A stretch of 43,617 nt of DNA. Origin: Spirochaetae bacterium HGW-Spirochaetae-3. Lineage in GTDB: Bacteria; Spirochaetota; Spirochaetia; Treponematales; UBA12059. Below are positions 6,920-15,471 of the stretch, piece after piece. Under the pieces are notes generated by a model. It saw nothing but the letters and a program-made list of their open reading frames with translations. It did not search any database and was not told where the DNA came from. Position 1 is the first letter of the stretch, and each line of letters begins with the position of its first letter. The translations under genes were made by a program, and so were the position numbers. The stretch spans positions 1 to 43,617 of the forward strand of contig PGXV01000008.1 of the NCBI GenBank assembly GCA_002839315.1, written 5' to 3'.

Positions 6920-8221
6920 ATGAGCGAAAAGCCGAGACTATCCCCGCTACGACTCCTCAAGCGTTCCATGGCCCCCTACCTCGGCCTTCCGCGAAGCGTC
7001 TATACGCTGTTCGTCGCGACGGTCGTCAACGGGGCCGGCATCTTCGTATTCCCCTTCATGGCGCTGATACTGACGAGGCGCTTCGGGTTATCGGAGAAGG
7101 AGACCGGCGACATCGTGTTCTTGACGACGGTAGCCTATGTTCCCGGGACGCTGCTCGGGGGCCGGCTCGCGGACCGCTTCGGCCGCAAGCGGGTTCAGAT
7201 GATTTCGCAGTTCCTCTGCGGCGCCCTGTTCATACCCTGCGGGTTCCTTAACGACCCGTACCTGATAGCGGGATTCATCATAGCCTCGGTATTCTTCGAT
7301 GGGGTCACCGATCCGGCGCGCACGGCGATGAGCATGGACGTGACGACCCCCGAGAACAGGCAGGGAGCGTTCAGCCTCATATACCTCGGCCACAACCTGG
7401 GCTTCGCCATAGGCCAGATGATAGCGGGGTTCCTGTTCGCGTCGGCGCCGTCGTGGATGTTCTGGGGCAACGCCATAGCCGTAGGGGCCTCGCTGCTGCT
7501 CGTCGGGCTGTTCCTGCCCGAGTCCAGGCCGAGCGCCGAGGAAGAGAAGGCGAGCCTCGAGACAGACTCGGCCGAGAAGGCGCACGAGGGCAATCTATGG
7601 TCGGCGCTTCGTTCCAGGCCTATACTGCTCGTCTTCGCCGTCCTGACGACCTTCTACGGCTTCTCGTACGCCCAGCACCGATTCTCGATGCCGTTGCAGG
7701 CCATGAACCTGTTCGGCGATTCGGGAGCCAAGCTCTACGGCTTCATGATGACGCTGAACGCGGTCTGCGTGATCGCGTTCACGACGCCGATAGTAGCCTT
7801 CGCCAAGCGCTTCAGGCCTATATCCAACGTCGCGTTCGCCGGCGTTCTGTATTCGATCGGATTCGGCGTCCTCGCGTTCGCGCGGTCTCCATGGCTGTTC
7901 TTCGCGTCGACGTTCGTCTGGAGCCTCGGCGAGATCGTCCAGGCGACGAACGAGAGCGTATTCGTATCCAACCATACGCCGATGTCGCACAGAGGCCGCT
8001 TCAACGCGGTGTTGCCGCTGATTTCAGGGCTTGGATTCTCGTTCTCGACGCCTATCGCCGGGCGCATCACCGAGCGCTGGGGGATTCCGACGGTCTGGTT
8101 CGTCGTCGCGGCGTCGGCCGGGGTAGCGGCGCTGGGCCTATGGACGCTGGGCCGCTACGAGAACGGGGGAAAGCGGCGCGCGGACGGTTCCGAGGCGGGC
8201 ATCGACGAGGCAAGCGCCTAG
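6920..8221 (+). CDS. Major facilitator superfamily transporter
   Basis: A 433-aa permease with about 12 predicted helices in two sets of six. The MFS motif A lies after helix 2 (GGRLADRFGRKR, about residues 74-85). A charged cytoplasmic loop near residues 198-220 (EEEKASLETDSAEKAHEG) joins the halves. The YLGHNLGFAIGQMIAG segment resembles the drug-efflux (DHA1-like) branch, so a multidrug or metabolite exporter is likely, with unknown substrate. No ribosome site precedes the ATG. Instead TAGTAT ends six bases upstream, which suggests a leaderless message. It is divergent from the VOC-sigma gene, which could regulate it. The stop overlaps the convergent HD gene by 4 bp. Confidence 0.9.
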   Translation: MSEKPRLSPLRLLKRSMAPYLGLPRSVYTLFVATVVNGAGIFVFPFMALILTRRFGLSEKETGDIVFLTTVAYVPGTLLGGRLADRFGRKRVQMISQFLCGALFIPCGFLNDPYLIAGFIIASVFFDGVTDPARTAMSMDVTTPENRQGAFSLIYLGHNLGFAIGQMIAGFLFASAPSWMFWGNAIAVGASLLLVGLFLPESRPSAEEEKASLETDSAEKAHEGNLWSALRSRPILLVFAVLTTFYGFSYAQHRFSMPLQAMNLFGDSGAKLYGFMMTLNAVCVIAFTTPIVAFAKRFRPISNVAFAGVLYSIGFGVLAFARSPWLFFASTFVWSLGEIVQATNESVFVSNHTPMSHRGRFNAVLPLISGLGFSFSTPIAGRITERWGIPTVWFVVAASAGVAALGLWTLGRYENGGKRRADGSEAGIDEASA

Positions 8222-8727
8222 CCGAGGGCGGCTCCCAGCCTCGACACGACCAACCAGGCGAAGGCGGCCAGGCCGCGCGCGAACAGGACGGTCACCTCCT
8301 TGGTCGACACGTACTTGTCGACGAGGCTGACGAGAGCGGATTCGCGATACGAATAGAACGGCTTCCCTATGGGCCACATATGGGTGACGATGATGTCCTC
8401 TTCCACGGGATTGAGGCTGAAGCGGGCCCGGGCGTTGGCGAGAGCAACGCGCGCGTGGGCGGTGGGGTGGTGCGAATTCTCGACCTCGCGCCAATCGTAG
8501 AGGAAGAAGTCGTGCAGGAGAGCCCCGCGAGCGACGGATACGGCATCGAGGCGAAGGCGCTTGGCGACAGCGTACGCCTTGGTCGATACGGCCAGCGAAT
8601 GGGTAAGCGCGGTGCGGTCATGGTGGCGGAAGCCGTCCATACTGCGCACGTCGCTATGATCCAGGAGCGGCGCGACTATCGCCGCGTACTCGGGATCCAG
8701 ACCGTCTATGCCATGCTTATATTCCAA
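8218..8727 (-). CDS. HD-domain hydrolase
   Basis: A 169-aa protein with an HD metal-binding core: THSLAVSTKAYAVAKRL (first His), then ARGALLHDFFLYDW (HD pair), then the His of NSHHPTAHARVAL and a final Asp in SLVDKYVS. Such proteins are usually small phosphohydrolases acting on nucleotides or nucleoside phosphates. The substrate here is unknown. The start is a TTG at 8727 with AAAGGA nine bases upstream, inside the 3' end of the pentapeptide gene. No ATG occurs in the first 30 codons. The 5-bp gap to the upstream gene shows the two are co-transcribed. Confidence 0.82.
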   Translation of the reverse strand: MEYKHGIDGLDPEYAAIVAPLLDHSDVRSMDGFRHHDRTALTHSLAVSTKAYAVAKRLRLDAVSVARGALLHDFFLYDWREVENSHHPTAHARVALANARARFSLNPVEEDIIVTHMWPIGKPFYSYRESALVSLVDKYVSTKEVTVLFARGLAAFAWLVVSRLGAALG

Positions 8728-8732
8728 CTATA

Positions 8733-9311
8733 CTAGTCCTTTATCTTGATATCGAGCCCGCAAAGGAGCCCGACGACGTGCGGCATGCTGAACGTAGCGC
8801 GCTTCACGTCATTCGTCTGGGGATTTATCTCATAGCCGAACGCCCCGGTAAAATCGGCCTTCTTGAGGTCTACCTTATGGAACACGCAACCGGAAAACTC
8901 CGTATCGCGGAAATCCGCTGCCTGGAAGTCGGCGTCGGCGAAGTCGCAGTCGGTAACGACGCACTTGGACAAGACGCTCTTTTTCGATTTGATATCGGAG
9001 AAATTGCAGTTCAAGATCCTGCACTCGCGGGCGACGAAGCCGAAGACCAGTTGATCGAGCCTGTAGAAGGCCAGCCCGGCGAGCTTGCAGCCGGAGAAGG
9101 TCGGATCCAGGAAACGGCAACCGGAAAACGACGTGTTGCTGAAGTTGCATTCGGAAAACACGCAGTCGGTGAACTCGGAGCCGGCCAGGACGGCCTGCGA
9201 GAAATCGCAGGAACGGAACGAGCACCGGGAAAATTCCTTGCCGCCCATGGGTATATCAAGGAAATGGACGCCGTCTATCTCGATTCCGTCCACGATGTCT
9301 TCTTCGAACAC
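8733..9311 (-). CDS. Pentapeptide-repeat protein
   Basis: A 192-aa protein made largely of A(D/N)LXX-type five-residue repeats (about residues 24-155: CSFRSCDFSQAVLAGSEF, ADADFQAADFRDTEF and so on). These fold as a right-handed quadrilateral beta-helix. It ends with a non-repeat tail (NPQTNDVKRATFSMPHVVG, about 165-183) shared with other free-standing pentapeptide proteins. The Qnr/MfpA group in this superfamily protects DNA gyrase, but that role cannot be read from the sequence. The start is a GTG at 9311 with no ribosome site. A TTGCCC-18-TATTAT promoter ends six bases before it, so the message is probably leaderless. First gene of a pair with the HD hydrolase. Confidence 0.83.
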   Translation of the reverse strand: MFEEDIVDGIEIDGVHFLDIPMGGKEFSRCSFRSCDFSQAVLAGSEFTDCVFSECNFSNTSFSGCRFLDPTFSGCKLAGLAFYRLDQLVFGFVARECRILNCNFSDIKSKKSVLSKCVVTDCDFADADFQAADFRDTEFSGCVFHKVDLKKADFTGAFGYEINPQTNDVKRATFSMPHVVGLLCGLDIKIKD

Positions 9312-9317
9312 GTCTAT

Positions 9318-9347
9318 ATAATACCGCTATCGGCGCCTCGTGGGCAA
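9318..9347 (-). promoter_or_regulatory. Promoter of the pentapeptide-HD operon
   Basis: The minus strand reads TTGCCC (9347-9342), an 18-bp spacer and TATTAT (9323-9318). The -10 box ends six bases before the GTG start, so transcription would begin at or next to the start codon. Confidence 0.5.
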
Positions 9348-9463
9348 TACGCCCGCGAAACGATCCCGGCGTCGCGAGTTGACCATCCGAGTCGCCCCGT
9401 GCTTTCATATTCGCTCTCCGTGCGGGCGCATCGGGCCCGGACCATCGACCCAAGGAGGACACG

Positions 9464-10753
9464 ATGTACGGCATAGATTTCGGCACCTCTAACACCGTGG
9501 TCACGGTGCGCGAAGGCGGAGGCTCGAGGATCCTCGACCTGGGCTCCGGCGCGGTCGTGCCGTCGCTGATGTACTTCGAGCGCGACCGGCGCCCCTCCAT
9601 AGGCGACGAGGCCATCGCCGACTATACCGAGGCGCGCGGCCGGTTCGGCGGCAAGGCCAACCTGTACAACAGCTACCGCTTCTTCCAGGCGCTCAAGCTG
9701 GCGCTCAAGGATACGAGCTTCAAGGGGACGACGATATTCGGCGGTTTCTGGCCGGCCGAGTCGCTGGCGGGCCTGTACCTGCGCGAGGTCAAGCGCCGAG
9801 CCGACCGTGCCGCGGGGACGGAATGCCGCTCGGCGGTCGTCGGCAGGCCCGTCGTGCTGTCGGGCAAGGCCGGCCTCGTCGGTGCTGGCCGCTCGGCTCT
9901 GGACGTGGAGGACGCCGTGGTAGAGCGCTACCGCAAGGCCTGCGCGTTCGCCGGCTTCGAGGAGGTGCGCTTCGTGCCGGAGCCCGTGGCCGCGGCCGCC
10001 GGCATGGTCAGCGAGATATCGGGGACGGTCCTCGTGTTCGACTTCGGCGGCGGCACGCTCGACGTCGCGGTGGCGAGGATAGGCGACGGCGGCATAGAGA
10101 TCCTGTCCAGCTCGGGCCGGGACCTCGGCGGATACCTCCTCAACGAGGACGTATCGCGGGCCAGGATAATCAGGCACTTCGGTTCCGAGGGCAAGATACG
10201 CACGATGAAGGGTACGTACCTGGACATGCCGCGCTGGATAACGGACCAGGTCGCGTCGTTCTACGCGCTACCCCTCTCCGACGTAGCGGCGACCAGGCGC
10301 GTCATAAAGGAACTGATATACGACGCCCGCCCTATCGACAAGCCGAGCCTCCGGGGCCTCGCCGAGTTCCTGGACCGCAACCTTACGTTCGACCTCTTCG
10401 GCGCCATAGACGACGCCAAGATAGCGCTATCGTCGGGCCTGGAGTCAGAGATAGCCTTCGCGCTGCCGCCGCACCTGTCGTTCAGGGAGAGGATATCGAG
10501 GACGGAATTCGAGGCGATCGCCAAGCCTCGCGTAGGCGAGGCGCGCGCGGTGGTCATGGAGGCGCTCCACTCGGCCGGGAAGGAACCCGGCGACGTTGCG
10601 GCCGTCGTCCGCGTCGGCGGATCGTCGCGGATACCGGCCTTCGTCGCCATGCTGGAGGAGTCGTTCCCCGGCAAGGTCAGGGAAGGCCAGGTATTCACGA
10701 GCATCGCGTCGGGACTGATCGCTGCCCGCGACTCGGGGCTGTCGGCGGCCTAG
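9464..10753 (+). CDS. Hsp70-family ATPase without substrate-binding domain (YegD-like)
   Basis: A 429-aa protein that matches only the actin-like ATPase domain of Hsp70. The phosphate-1 loop GIDFGTSNTVV is at residues 3-13, the phosphate-2 loop VFDFGGGTLDVAV at about 192-204, and the adenosine motif VVRVGGSSRIPAF at about 383-395. FVPEPVAAAAGM is the connect-1 segment. The C-terminal peptide-binding domain of DnaK (about 240 residues) is absent, as in E. coli YegD. A role as a specialised chaperone or ATP-driven switch is likely, with unknown client. AAGGAGGACACG precedes the ATG, an excellent ribosome site. The stop codon abuts that of the convergent radical SAM gene with no gap. Confidence 0.88.
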   Translation: MYGIDFGTSNTVVTVREGGGSRILDLGSGAVVPSLMYFERDRRPSIGDEAIADYTEARGRFGGKANLYNSYRFFQALKLALKDTSFKGTTIFGGFWPAESLAGLYLREVKRRADRAAGTECRSAVVGRPVVLSGKAGLVGAGRSALDVEDAVVERYRKACAFAGFEEVRFVPEPVAAAAGMVSEISGTVLVFDFGGGTLDVAVARIGDGGIEILSSSGRDLGGYLLNEDVSRARIIRHFGSEGKIRTMKGTYLDMPRWITDQVASFYALPLSDVAATRRVIKELIYDARPIDKPSLRGLAEFLDRNLTFDLFGAIDDAKIALSSGLESEIAFALPPHLSFRERISRTEFEAIAKPRVGEARAVVMEALHSAGKEPGDVAAVVRVGGSSRIPAFVAMLEESFPGKVREGQVFTSIASGLIAARDSGLSAA

Positions 10754-13261
10754 TTATCCCGCGGCCCGGCCGTCATCGGCCAGGGCCGCGCGCAGATCGA
10801 ACGCGAGCCGGCGCTTGGCGACCGCGGCTATCAGCATCGAGACATCGTACTTGCGGCCGCAGACCAGACCGACGACCGCGCCGTCGTCGCCCAGTGCGAC
10901 GCGCGCCTCGAGCACGTTGCCCTTCTTCCGGCCCTTGTCCGAGACGACGAACGCCGAGCCGCTCGCTTCCTTCCTTAAGGTATGCGGGATAGCCGACGCG
11001 TTGAGGAAATCGGCTACGAGCCGGACGGCCTCGGCGATGCTGGCGCCGGGCAGTCGTAATTCCAGGAACAGCCGCTCGGGGACGGGCGCCGATTCCAGTA
11101 CGACGTAGCCCGCCGCTTCCAGGACGGAAGTGGCTATCGGGGCCGATGACAGGACGCGGTACACGGTATCGCCCCAGGCGCCGGGCAGGCGCTCGAGGCC
11201 GGCCTTGGATTTCAGGAAGGCGTCCTCGGCCGTCCACACCGTATCGACGAGCGCCGGGACTGCGGCGTACAGGGCCTTGCGGAACGAGGCCGCGGCGTAG
11301 GCCGGGGGAGCGCAGGCGGCCTCGCGGGACAGGGCGGCGCCGACCCAGGCCTCGTACGGCTTGCGCTTGGCGGCGACGACGGCCTCGAGCTCGCGCAGGT
11401 CGCGCTCCGACGCCTCGTCAAGCCTATGGGCGGCGAGGAAGGCCCGCTCGCTGACGCCGCTGACGTCGGCGTCGCTACAGGCGCCGCAACCGGCGCAGTC
11501 GCCGCCGAGGCAGGTCGTCCGCTCCCGCGATTCCTTTACGTCGAGGAAGCGCCGATATACGTGCTCGCGCGACGCGACGGGCGTAAGGAACGGATACGGG
11601 AACGGATAGTCGCGCGGCTTCTCGCCCATGAAGGCGCCGCTCAGGATTCCGCGCTCGTCCAGCCAGGCGCGGGCGAATTCCCACGCGCCGCGCGACAGGG
11701 CGCGGTCGTAGACGTAGCCGCGCGCGGCCATCGCCAGGAGCAGCCCGTAGGATCCCGGCGGCGCTAGCGCGAGCACCTGGGACAGGCAGTACTCGTCGAA
11801 GCGCTCGGGCGCGCGCGACTCGAAGCCGGCGCCCGCGACCGCGGCGTCGAAACGGGCGCGCACGACGGCGAACGGCGCCTCGTCGAGGATCAGCGACTCG
11901 TAGGCAAGCGGCGTGAACGGCATGCGTATAAGCTCGCCCGCCGAGAACATCACCCGCGGCGGACTGGGCAGGGCGCCCAGGAGCGCGCGTAGCCACCCTA
12001 CGAAGGCCGAGAACTCGGCCATGTCGCCCGCGTCCTCGAAGCCGGACAGAATATAGAAGAGCTTTATCTCGCGCGCGCCCTCGCGGACTATGCGCTCTAG
12101 CACGGCGCGAAGGTCCGCCTCTGCCAGCTCCTTGCTGAAGTAGGCGCGGGCGCGGGCGGAGACGCCCTCCACGCCTACCGTGAACGATCGCTTGCCCGCT
12201 GCGACCTCGTAGCGGACGAGCCCGGGCGAGCGCGCCAGGATATCGACGCGCTGGCTCTGGAAGCTCACCGCCCAGAACGCCTTGTGCAGCTCGCGGATGA
12301 CGGCGACGACGTCGGAATGCGCGTTGAAGTTATAGCTCGCCAGCTCGACGGTATCCGCCCCTGTCCCGGCTTTGAGGCGTAGCGCCTCGGCGATAACGTC
12401 TCCCAGGGGCCGCTCCCGGAACGGCTTGCGTTCCCAGCCTTCGAAGCAGAAGGAACAGAAGCTCGGGCACCCGCGAGTGATCTCCAAGCGGGACGTACCC
12501 GCCTCCTCGCCGGCTATGACGGGCGGCGCTCCGACGGGATACGCGTCCGGCCGGGCCTTGGCCTGCGCGACCGTAAGCCGTATCGCCGTAGGCCAGAACC
12601 CGACGACCTCCCGCGTCAGCGACGCGAGCCCGGCGAGCCTTCCGTCCGCCCCCTCCCTCGAAGCCGACGCCAGCCCGGCGACGAGCCGTCCGACGGAACC
12701 CTCGCCCTCGCCGAAATACACGGCGTCGACGAGCGAGTCCCCGGAGGCGTCGTCATACGCGGCGGCGCTCGCCATGGCGTTGGAACCGCCCAGGACGATC
12801 AGGGGATACCGGGCCGAACCGTCCGAGGCCGACCGATCGCGCTCCGATCGGGACGGCGGCAACCCGGAGGCCGCGAGGAACGGCGCGAGGTTGACGAGCT
12901 CGAGCGTATACGAATTGGAGACGAGGACGACGTCGAAGTCGACGGCGCCGCGGCGGGAGGCGACGCCGTGCATCCAAGGGACGCCCGCGCGCCCGAGGAC
13001 GGAACGGTCGCGGAGGGTCGGGAAGAAGCTGAAATCGAGGTAGGCGCCGGGCATCGCCGCGCGCGCCTCCCGGAAGAGGAACTCGTGGGGCGTCGAGCGC
13101 TCCACGTCGCGGAAGGGCGATAGCCTGACGATCAGGACGCGGGATACGGCGCCCTCCCAGGCGGGATTCGCGAACCCGCGCTCGCCGTGCGCCGCGTACA
13201 GCGCGTCCAACGAGAGCGGATCGCGGGACGTCAGCTTGAGGAAATCGGTATGATCGGGCAC
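10754..13261 (-). CDS. Radical SAM protein with B12-type N-terminal domain
   Basis: An 835-aa enzyme. The N-terminal 200 residues look like a cobalamin-binding-type Rossmann domain (DFDVVLVSNSYTLELVN and YPLIVLGGSNAMAS). The radical SAM core follows with the cluster motif RGCPSFCSFCFEGWE (C-x3-C-x2-C), which binds the 4Fe-4S cluster that cleaves SAM. A second cysteine group, CLGGDCAGCGACSD, lies about 290 residues further on and may hold another cluster. The last 190 residues resemble the DUF2344-type tail of fused radical SAM proteins. The GTG at 13261 is chosen because TGAGGT lies seven bases upstream, overlapping the stop of the preceding gene. The substrate is unknown. It is co-transcribed with the cyclic-nucleotide-binding gene. 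Confidence 0.83.
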   Translation of the reverse strand: MPDHTDFLKLTSRDPLSLDALYAAHGERGFANPAWEGAVSRVLIVRLSPFRDVERSTPHEFLFREARAAMPGAYLDFSFFPTLRDRSVLGRAGVPWMHGVASRRGAVDFDVVLVSNSYTLELVNLAPFLAASGLPPSRSERDRSASDGSARYPLIVLGGSNAMASAAAYDDASGDSLVDAVYFGEGEGSVGRLVAGLASASREGADGRLAGLASLTREVVGFWPTAIRLTVAQAKARPDAYPVGAPPVIAGEEAGTSRLEITRGCPSFCSFCFEGWERKPFRERPLGDVIAEALRLKAGTGADTVELASYNFNAHSDVVAVIRELHKAFWAVSFQSQRVDILARSPGLVRYEVAAGKRSFTVGVEGVSARARAYFSKELAEADLRAVLERIVREGAREIKLFYILSGFEDAGDMAEFSAFVGWLRALLGALPSPPRVMFSAGELIRMPFTPLAYESLILDEAPFAVVRARFDAAVAGAGFESRAPERFDEYCLSQVLALAPPGSYGLLLAMAARGYVYDRALSRGAWEFARAWLDERGILSGAFMGEKPRDYPFPYPFLTPVASREHVYRRFLDVKESRERTTCLGGDCAGCGACSDADVSGVSERAFLAAHRLDEASERDLRELEAVVAAKRKPYEAWVGAALSREAACAPPAYAAASFRKALYAAVPALVDTVWTAEDAFLKSKAGLERLPGAWGDTVYRVLSSAPIATSVLEAAGYVVLESAPVPERLFLELRLPGASIAEAVRLVADFLNASAIPHTLRKEASGSAFVVSDKGRKKGNVLEARVALGDDGAVVGLVCGRKYDVSMLIAAVAKRRLAFDLRAALADDGRAAG

Positions 13262-13271
13262 GGTTACGACC

Positions 13272-13736
13272 TCAGCCCGCGGATTCGGCGGACCGGTCGC
13301 TGGCCTTCGCGGCGTCGCAAGCCAGCTCGTCCATGCGCCTGAGCCTCCGCGAAAGGTCGCGCGCAAGGTTCATCATGACGATGCCGAACACCTTGGGATC
13401 GCGCGAGTATACGGCGCGGACGCAGCGGTTCGATATGGTCACGACCCTGACGGGAACGACGGCGGTCACGGTGGCGACCGACGGCATCACGTCGAGCAGT
13501 TCCATCTCGCCGAAGGTCTGGCCCTCCGGCAGCTCCACGATCGCGACGCCGCGCCTGGAGACGCCGACGCGTCCCTCTATGATGAAGTATATCGAGTCAT
13601 TGGGTTTACCTTCGGCGATGATGATCTCGCCGGCCTCGAAGATGGCGGCGCCCATCAAGGGGCGAATGAGGCCGATCTGCTCGGCGCTGAGTCCGCCGAA
13701 CAACGAGTAGGCCTGTAATGCCGCCGTATCTACCAT
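13272..13736 (-). CDS. Cyclic-nucleotide-binding (CRP-fold) domain protein
   Basis: A 154-aa protein made of one cNMP-binding domain: FEAGEIIIAEGKPNDSIYFI, then the phosphate-binding cassette GQTFGEMELLDVMPSVATV (the Gly-Glu pair is present, but the usual Arg is replaced by Val-Ala). An alpha helix follows, ending in SRRLRRMDELACDAA. There is no DNA-binding helix-turn-helix, so it is not a CRP-type regulator. It would act as a ligand sensor or binding subunit. The loss of the Arg may mean altered or lost cAMP binding. No ribosome site precedes the ATG at 13736, and a promoter ends about nine bases upstream. It lies directly before the radical SAM gene (10-bp gap). Confidence 0.82.
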   Translation of the reverse strand: MVDTAALQAYSLFGGLSAEQIGLIRPLMGAAIFEAGEIIIAEGKPNDSIYFIIEGRVGVSRRGVAIVELPEGQTFGEMELLDVMPSVATVTAVVPVRVVTISNRCVRAVYSRDPKVFGIVMMNLARDLSRRLRRMDELACDAAKASDRSAESAG

Positions 13737-13745
13737 ATATTGTAT

Positions 13746-13774
13746 AAGATAGCACACTCGAAGCTCCGTGACAA
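13746..13774 (-). promoter_or_regulatory. Promoter of the cNMP-binding/radical SAM operon
   Basis: The minus strand has TTGTCA (13774-13769), a 17-bp spacer and TATCTT (13751-13746). The predicted start point is only a few bases from the ATG at 13736. Its -35 box overlaps the -35 box of the divergent promoter on the other strand. Confidence 0.45.
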
Positions 13775-13796
13775 TGATCCGATTTTCTCGTATAGT
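13768..13796 (+). promoter_or_regulatory. Promoter of the sensor diguanylate cyclase
   Basis: GTGACA (13768-13773), a 17-bp spacer and TATAGT (13791-13796). The -10 box ends seven bases before the ATG at 13804, which has no ribosome site, so the message is probably leaderless. The -35 box shares five bases with the divergent promoter. Confidence 0.5.
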
Positions 13797-13803
13797 TATC
13801 GCG

Positions 13804-15201
13804 ATGCGATATAAACTGACGATGCAGACCGAAGCCTCGAAAGTTCGCCGAGTATATTACTACATCAGCCTCGTCCTCGTCGTATTCGTCTTCATCGTAT
13901 TCGCGAGCTCGCACTTCGCCGCCCTCAAGCGCCAAGAGGATGAGACCGTCGCTCGGCTCGAGGCGACCGTCCTCAATACTACCAAGGCGTACCTGAAGGA
14001 CGCGGTAGACAGGACCATATCCGAGATCGACCTCGAGCGCCGCCTCGTAAGGGAAGAGATGGGCGTAACGCCCGGGGACGCGGAAGCCGAGCGACGGGCG
14101 GATGAGATCGTACGCTCGCGGATGATCGTGAGGATACGAGAGACACGGCTCAAGGATAACGGATACCTTTGGGTCAACGAGGTCGTCGACTTCGCGGGCG
14201 GCCCCCGCTACGCCCGGCGCCTCGTGCACGGGTTCCTTCCCGAGACCGAGGGCATGATGCTATCGACCGAGGTCATTGAAAACGGCTCCAATCCGTACCT
14301 GGCGGAACTGGAAGGCGTCGTCAGGGACGGCGAGACATACACCTCGTATTACTTCGCCAAGCCCGGAGAGCAGATCCCGTCCCCCAAGCTAAGCTATGCC
14401 CGGCTATACCCCGACTTCTCGTGGATAGTTGCGACGGGCGCGTATCTGGACGACCTGGACAAGGTCGTGGCGATAGAGAGGAAGCTGGCCGAGGCGAACC
14501 ACAACGAGCGGGCCGCCTCGAGCGTGTTCAGCCTGCTCCTCGCGCTTCTCTCCGTGGTCGTCCTCGTCATAGTCGTGGATCAGGTCACGTCGAAGACGAT
14601 CGCGGCCAGCTATAAGCGTATACTCGCGACCGAGAAGGCGCTACGGGAAGAGAAGCACAAGGTAGAAGAGGCCTATTCCCTTATGAAGGAACTCGCCGAG
14701 CGGGACGAGCTGACCGGGCTCCGTAACAGGCGATCGGGCATGAACAGGCTCATGATAGAGGCCGCGAGGGCGAATCGCTCGGCTTCTCCGTTCTGCGTCG
14801 CGATAGGGGATATAGACCTATTCAAGGCCTTCAACGATACGTACGGGCATGGTAGCGGGGATAAGGTCCTCAAGAAAGCCGCGGCGACGATGGAAAACAA
14901 GCTACGGCTCGAGGATATGGCCGCGCGCTGGGGCGGCGAGGAATTCCTGCTGCTTCTTTCCGGTGACGACCTGTCCGCCGCGATGGAGGCGACCGATCGT
15001 ATAAGGCTGGCGGTATCGACCGAGTACCTAGAAGCGAAGGGCGCCAAGATCCGTATATCAATGACATTCGGCGTAGCCGAATACGTCAAGGACGAGCGGC
15101 CGGAGGACTTGATAGCGAGGGCCGACGCGGCCATGTATAGAGGAAAGGCGGCCGGCCGCGACGTCGTCGTCGCGGCCGAGCCGCCCATGCCGACGTCATG
15201 A
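13804..15201 (+). CDS. Membrane sensor diguanylate cyclase (Cache-GGDEF)
   Basis: A 465-aa protein. A first membrane helix lies at about residues 18-36. A periplasmic Cache-type sensor domain follows (about 40-225: RDNGYLWVNE-like block DNGYLWVNEVVDFAGG and YPDFSWIVATGAYLDD). A second helix is at about 240-262, a short coiled linker at about 268-300, then GGDEF at about 303-460. The active site RWGGEEFLLLL is intact (GGEEF, residues 377-381), with DELTGLRNRRS and GDIDLFKAFNDTYGH also conserved, so c-di-GMP synthesis is expected. No inhibitory RxxD site stands out. The ATG at 13804 is preferred because a promoter ends seven bases upstream. ATG 13822 and GTG 13768 are possible. It overlaps the convergent CD3324 gene by 6 bp. 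Confidence 0.88.
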   Translation: MRYKLTMQTEASKVRRVYYYISLVLVVFVFIVFASSHFAALKRQEDETVARLEATVLNTTKAYLKDAVDRTISEIDLERRLVREEMGVTPGDAEAERRADEIVRSRMIVRIRETRLKDNGYLWVNEVVDFAGGPRYARRLVHGFLPETEGMMLSTEVIENGSNPYLAELEGVVRDGETYTSYYFAKPGEQIPSPKLSYARLYPDFSWIVATGAYLDDLDKVVAIERKLAEANHNERAASSVFSLLLALLSVVVLVIVVDQVTSKTIAASYKRILATEKALREEKHKVEEAYSLMKELAERDELTGLRNRRSGMNRLMIEAARANRSASPFCVAIGDIDLFKAFNDTYGHGSGDKVLKKAAATMENKLRLEDMAARWGGEEFLLLLSGDDLSAAMEATDRIRLAVSTEYLEAKGAKIRISMTFGVAEYVKDERPEDLIARADAAMYRGKAAGRDVVVAAEPPMPTS

Positions 15202-15471
15202 AGCGCGCCGGTTGCAGTATAGTATCTTACGTATGCCGTCGGCTGACAGGCAATACTCGTCTGCCAGCTCGTCTATAGTACGCCCGCAGGCCTTCGCCTC
15301 GCGGATGGTGGCGTTCCGCCTGTCCAGCTCGTCCCTGGTTCCGTTCTTTTGTCCCCAGCCGAGACGCTCGGGGCCTTGCCTTGGTACGTAGACCAAGGCG
15401 CCCTGTACGTACTTCTGAATCTCACTTAGTAATTCGGGAGGCAATACGCCGTCCGCATTTAAATATGGCAT
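15196..15471 (-). CDS. CD3324-family small protein
   Basis: A 91-aa protein matching the CD3324 family of small proteins, mainly from Clostridia. It starts with an MPYLNADGVLPPELLSEIQK block, then GALVYVPRQ, the conserved GWGQKNGTRDELDRRN segment, and a C-terminal helix-turn-helix-like LADEYCLSADGIRKIL. The last part suggests DNA binding, but the family's function is not established. The ATG at 15471 is supported by GAGGAA seven bases upstream. A longer frame to 15570 has no ribosome site. It is monocistronic and its stop overlaps the end of the diguanylate cyclase gene. Confidence 0.82.
   Translation of the reverse strand: MPYLNADGVLPPELLSEIQKYVQGALVYVPRQGPERLGWGQKNGTRDELDRRNATIREAKACGRTIDELADEYCLSADGIRKILYCNRRAS

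Noticed and set aside
7453-8736. 427-aa plus-strand ORF over the MFS and HD genes
   Set aside because: It spans two well-supported genes in a shifted frame, is Arg/Gly-rich and shows no domain.
9823-10992. 389-aa plus-strand ORF over the Hsp70-like gene
   Set aside because: Arg-rich translation in the wrong frame of a well-supported gene. No start signal.
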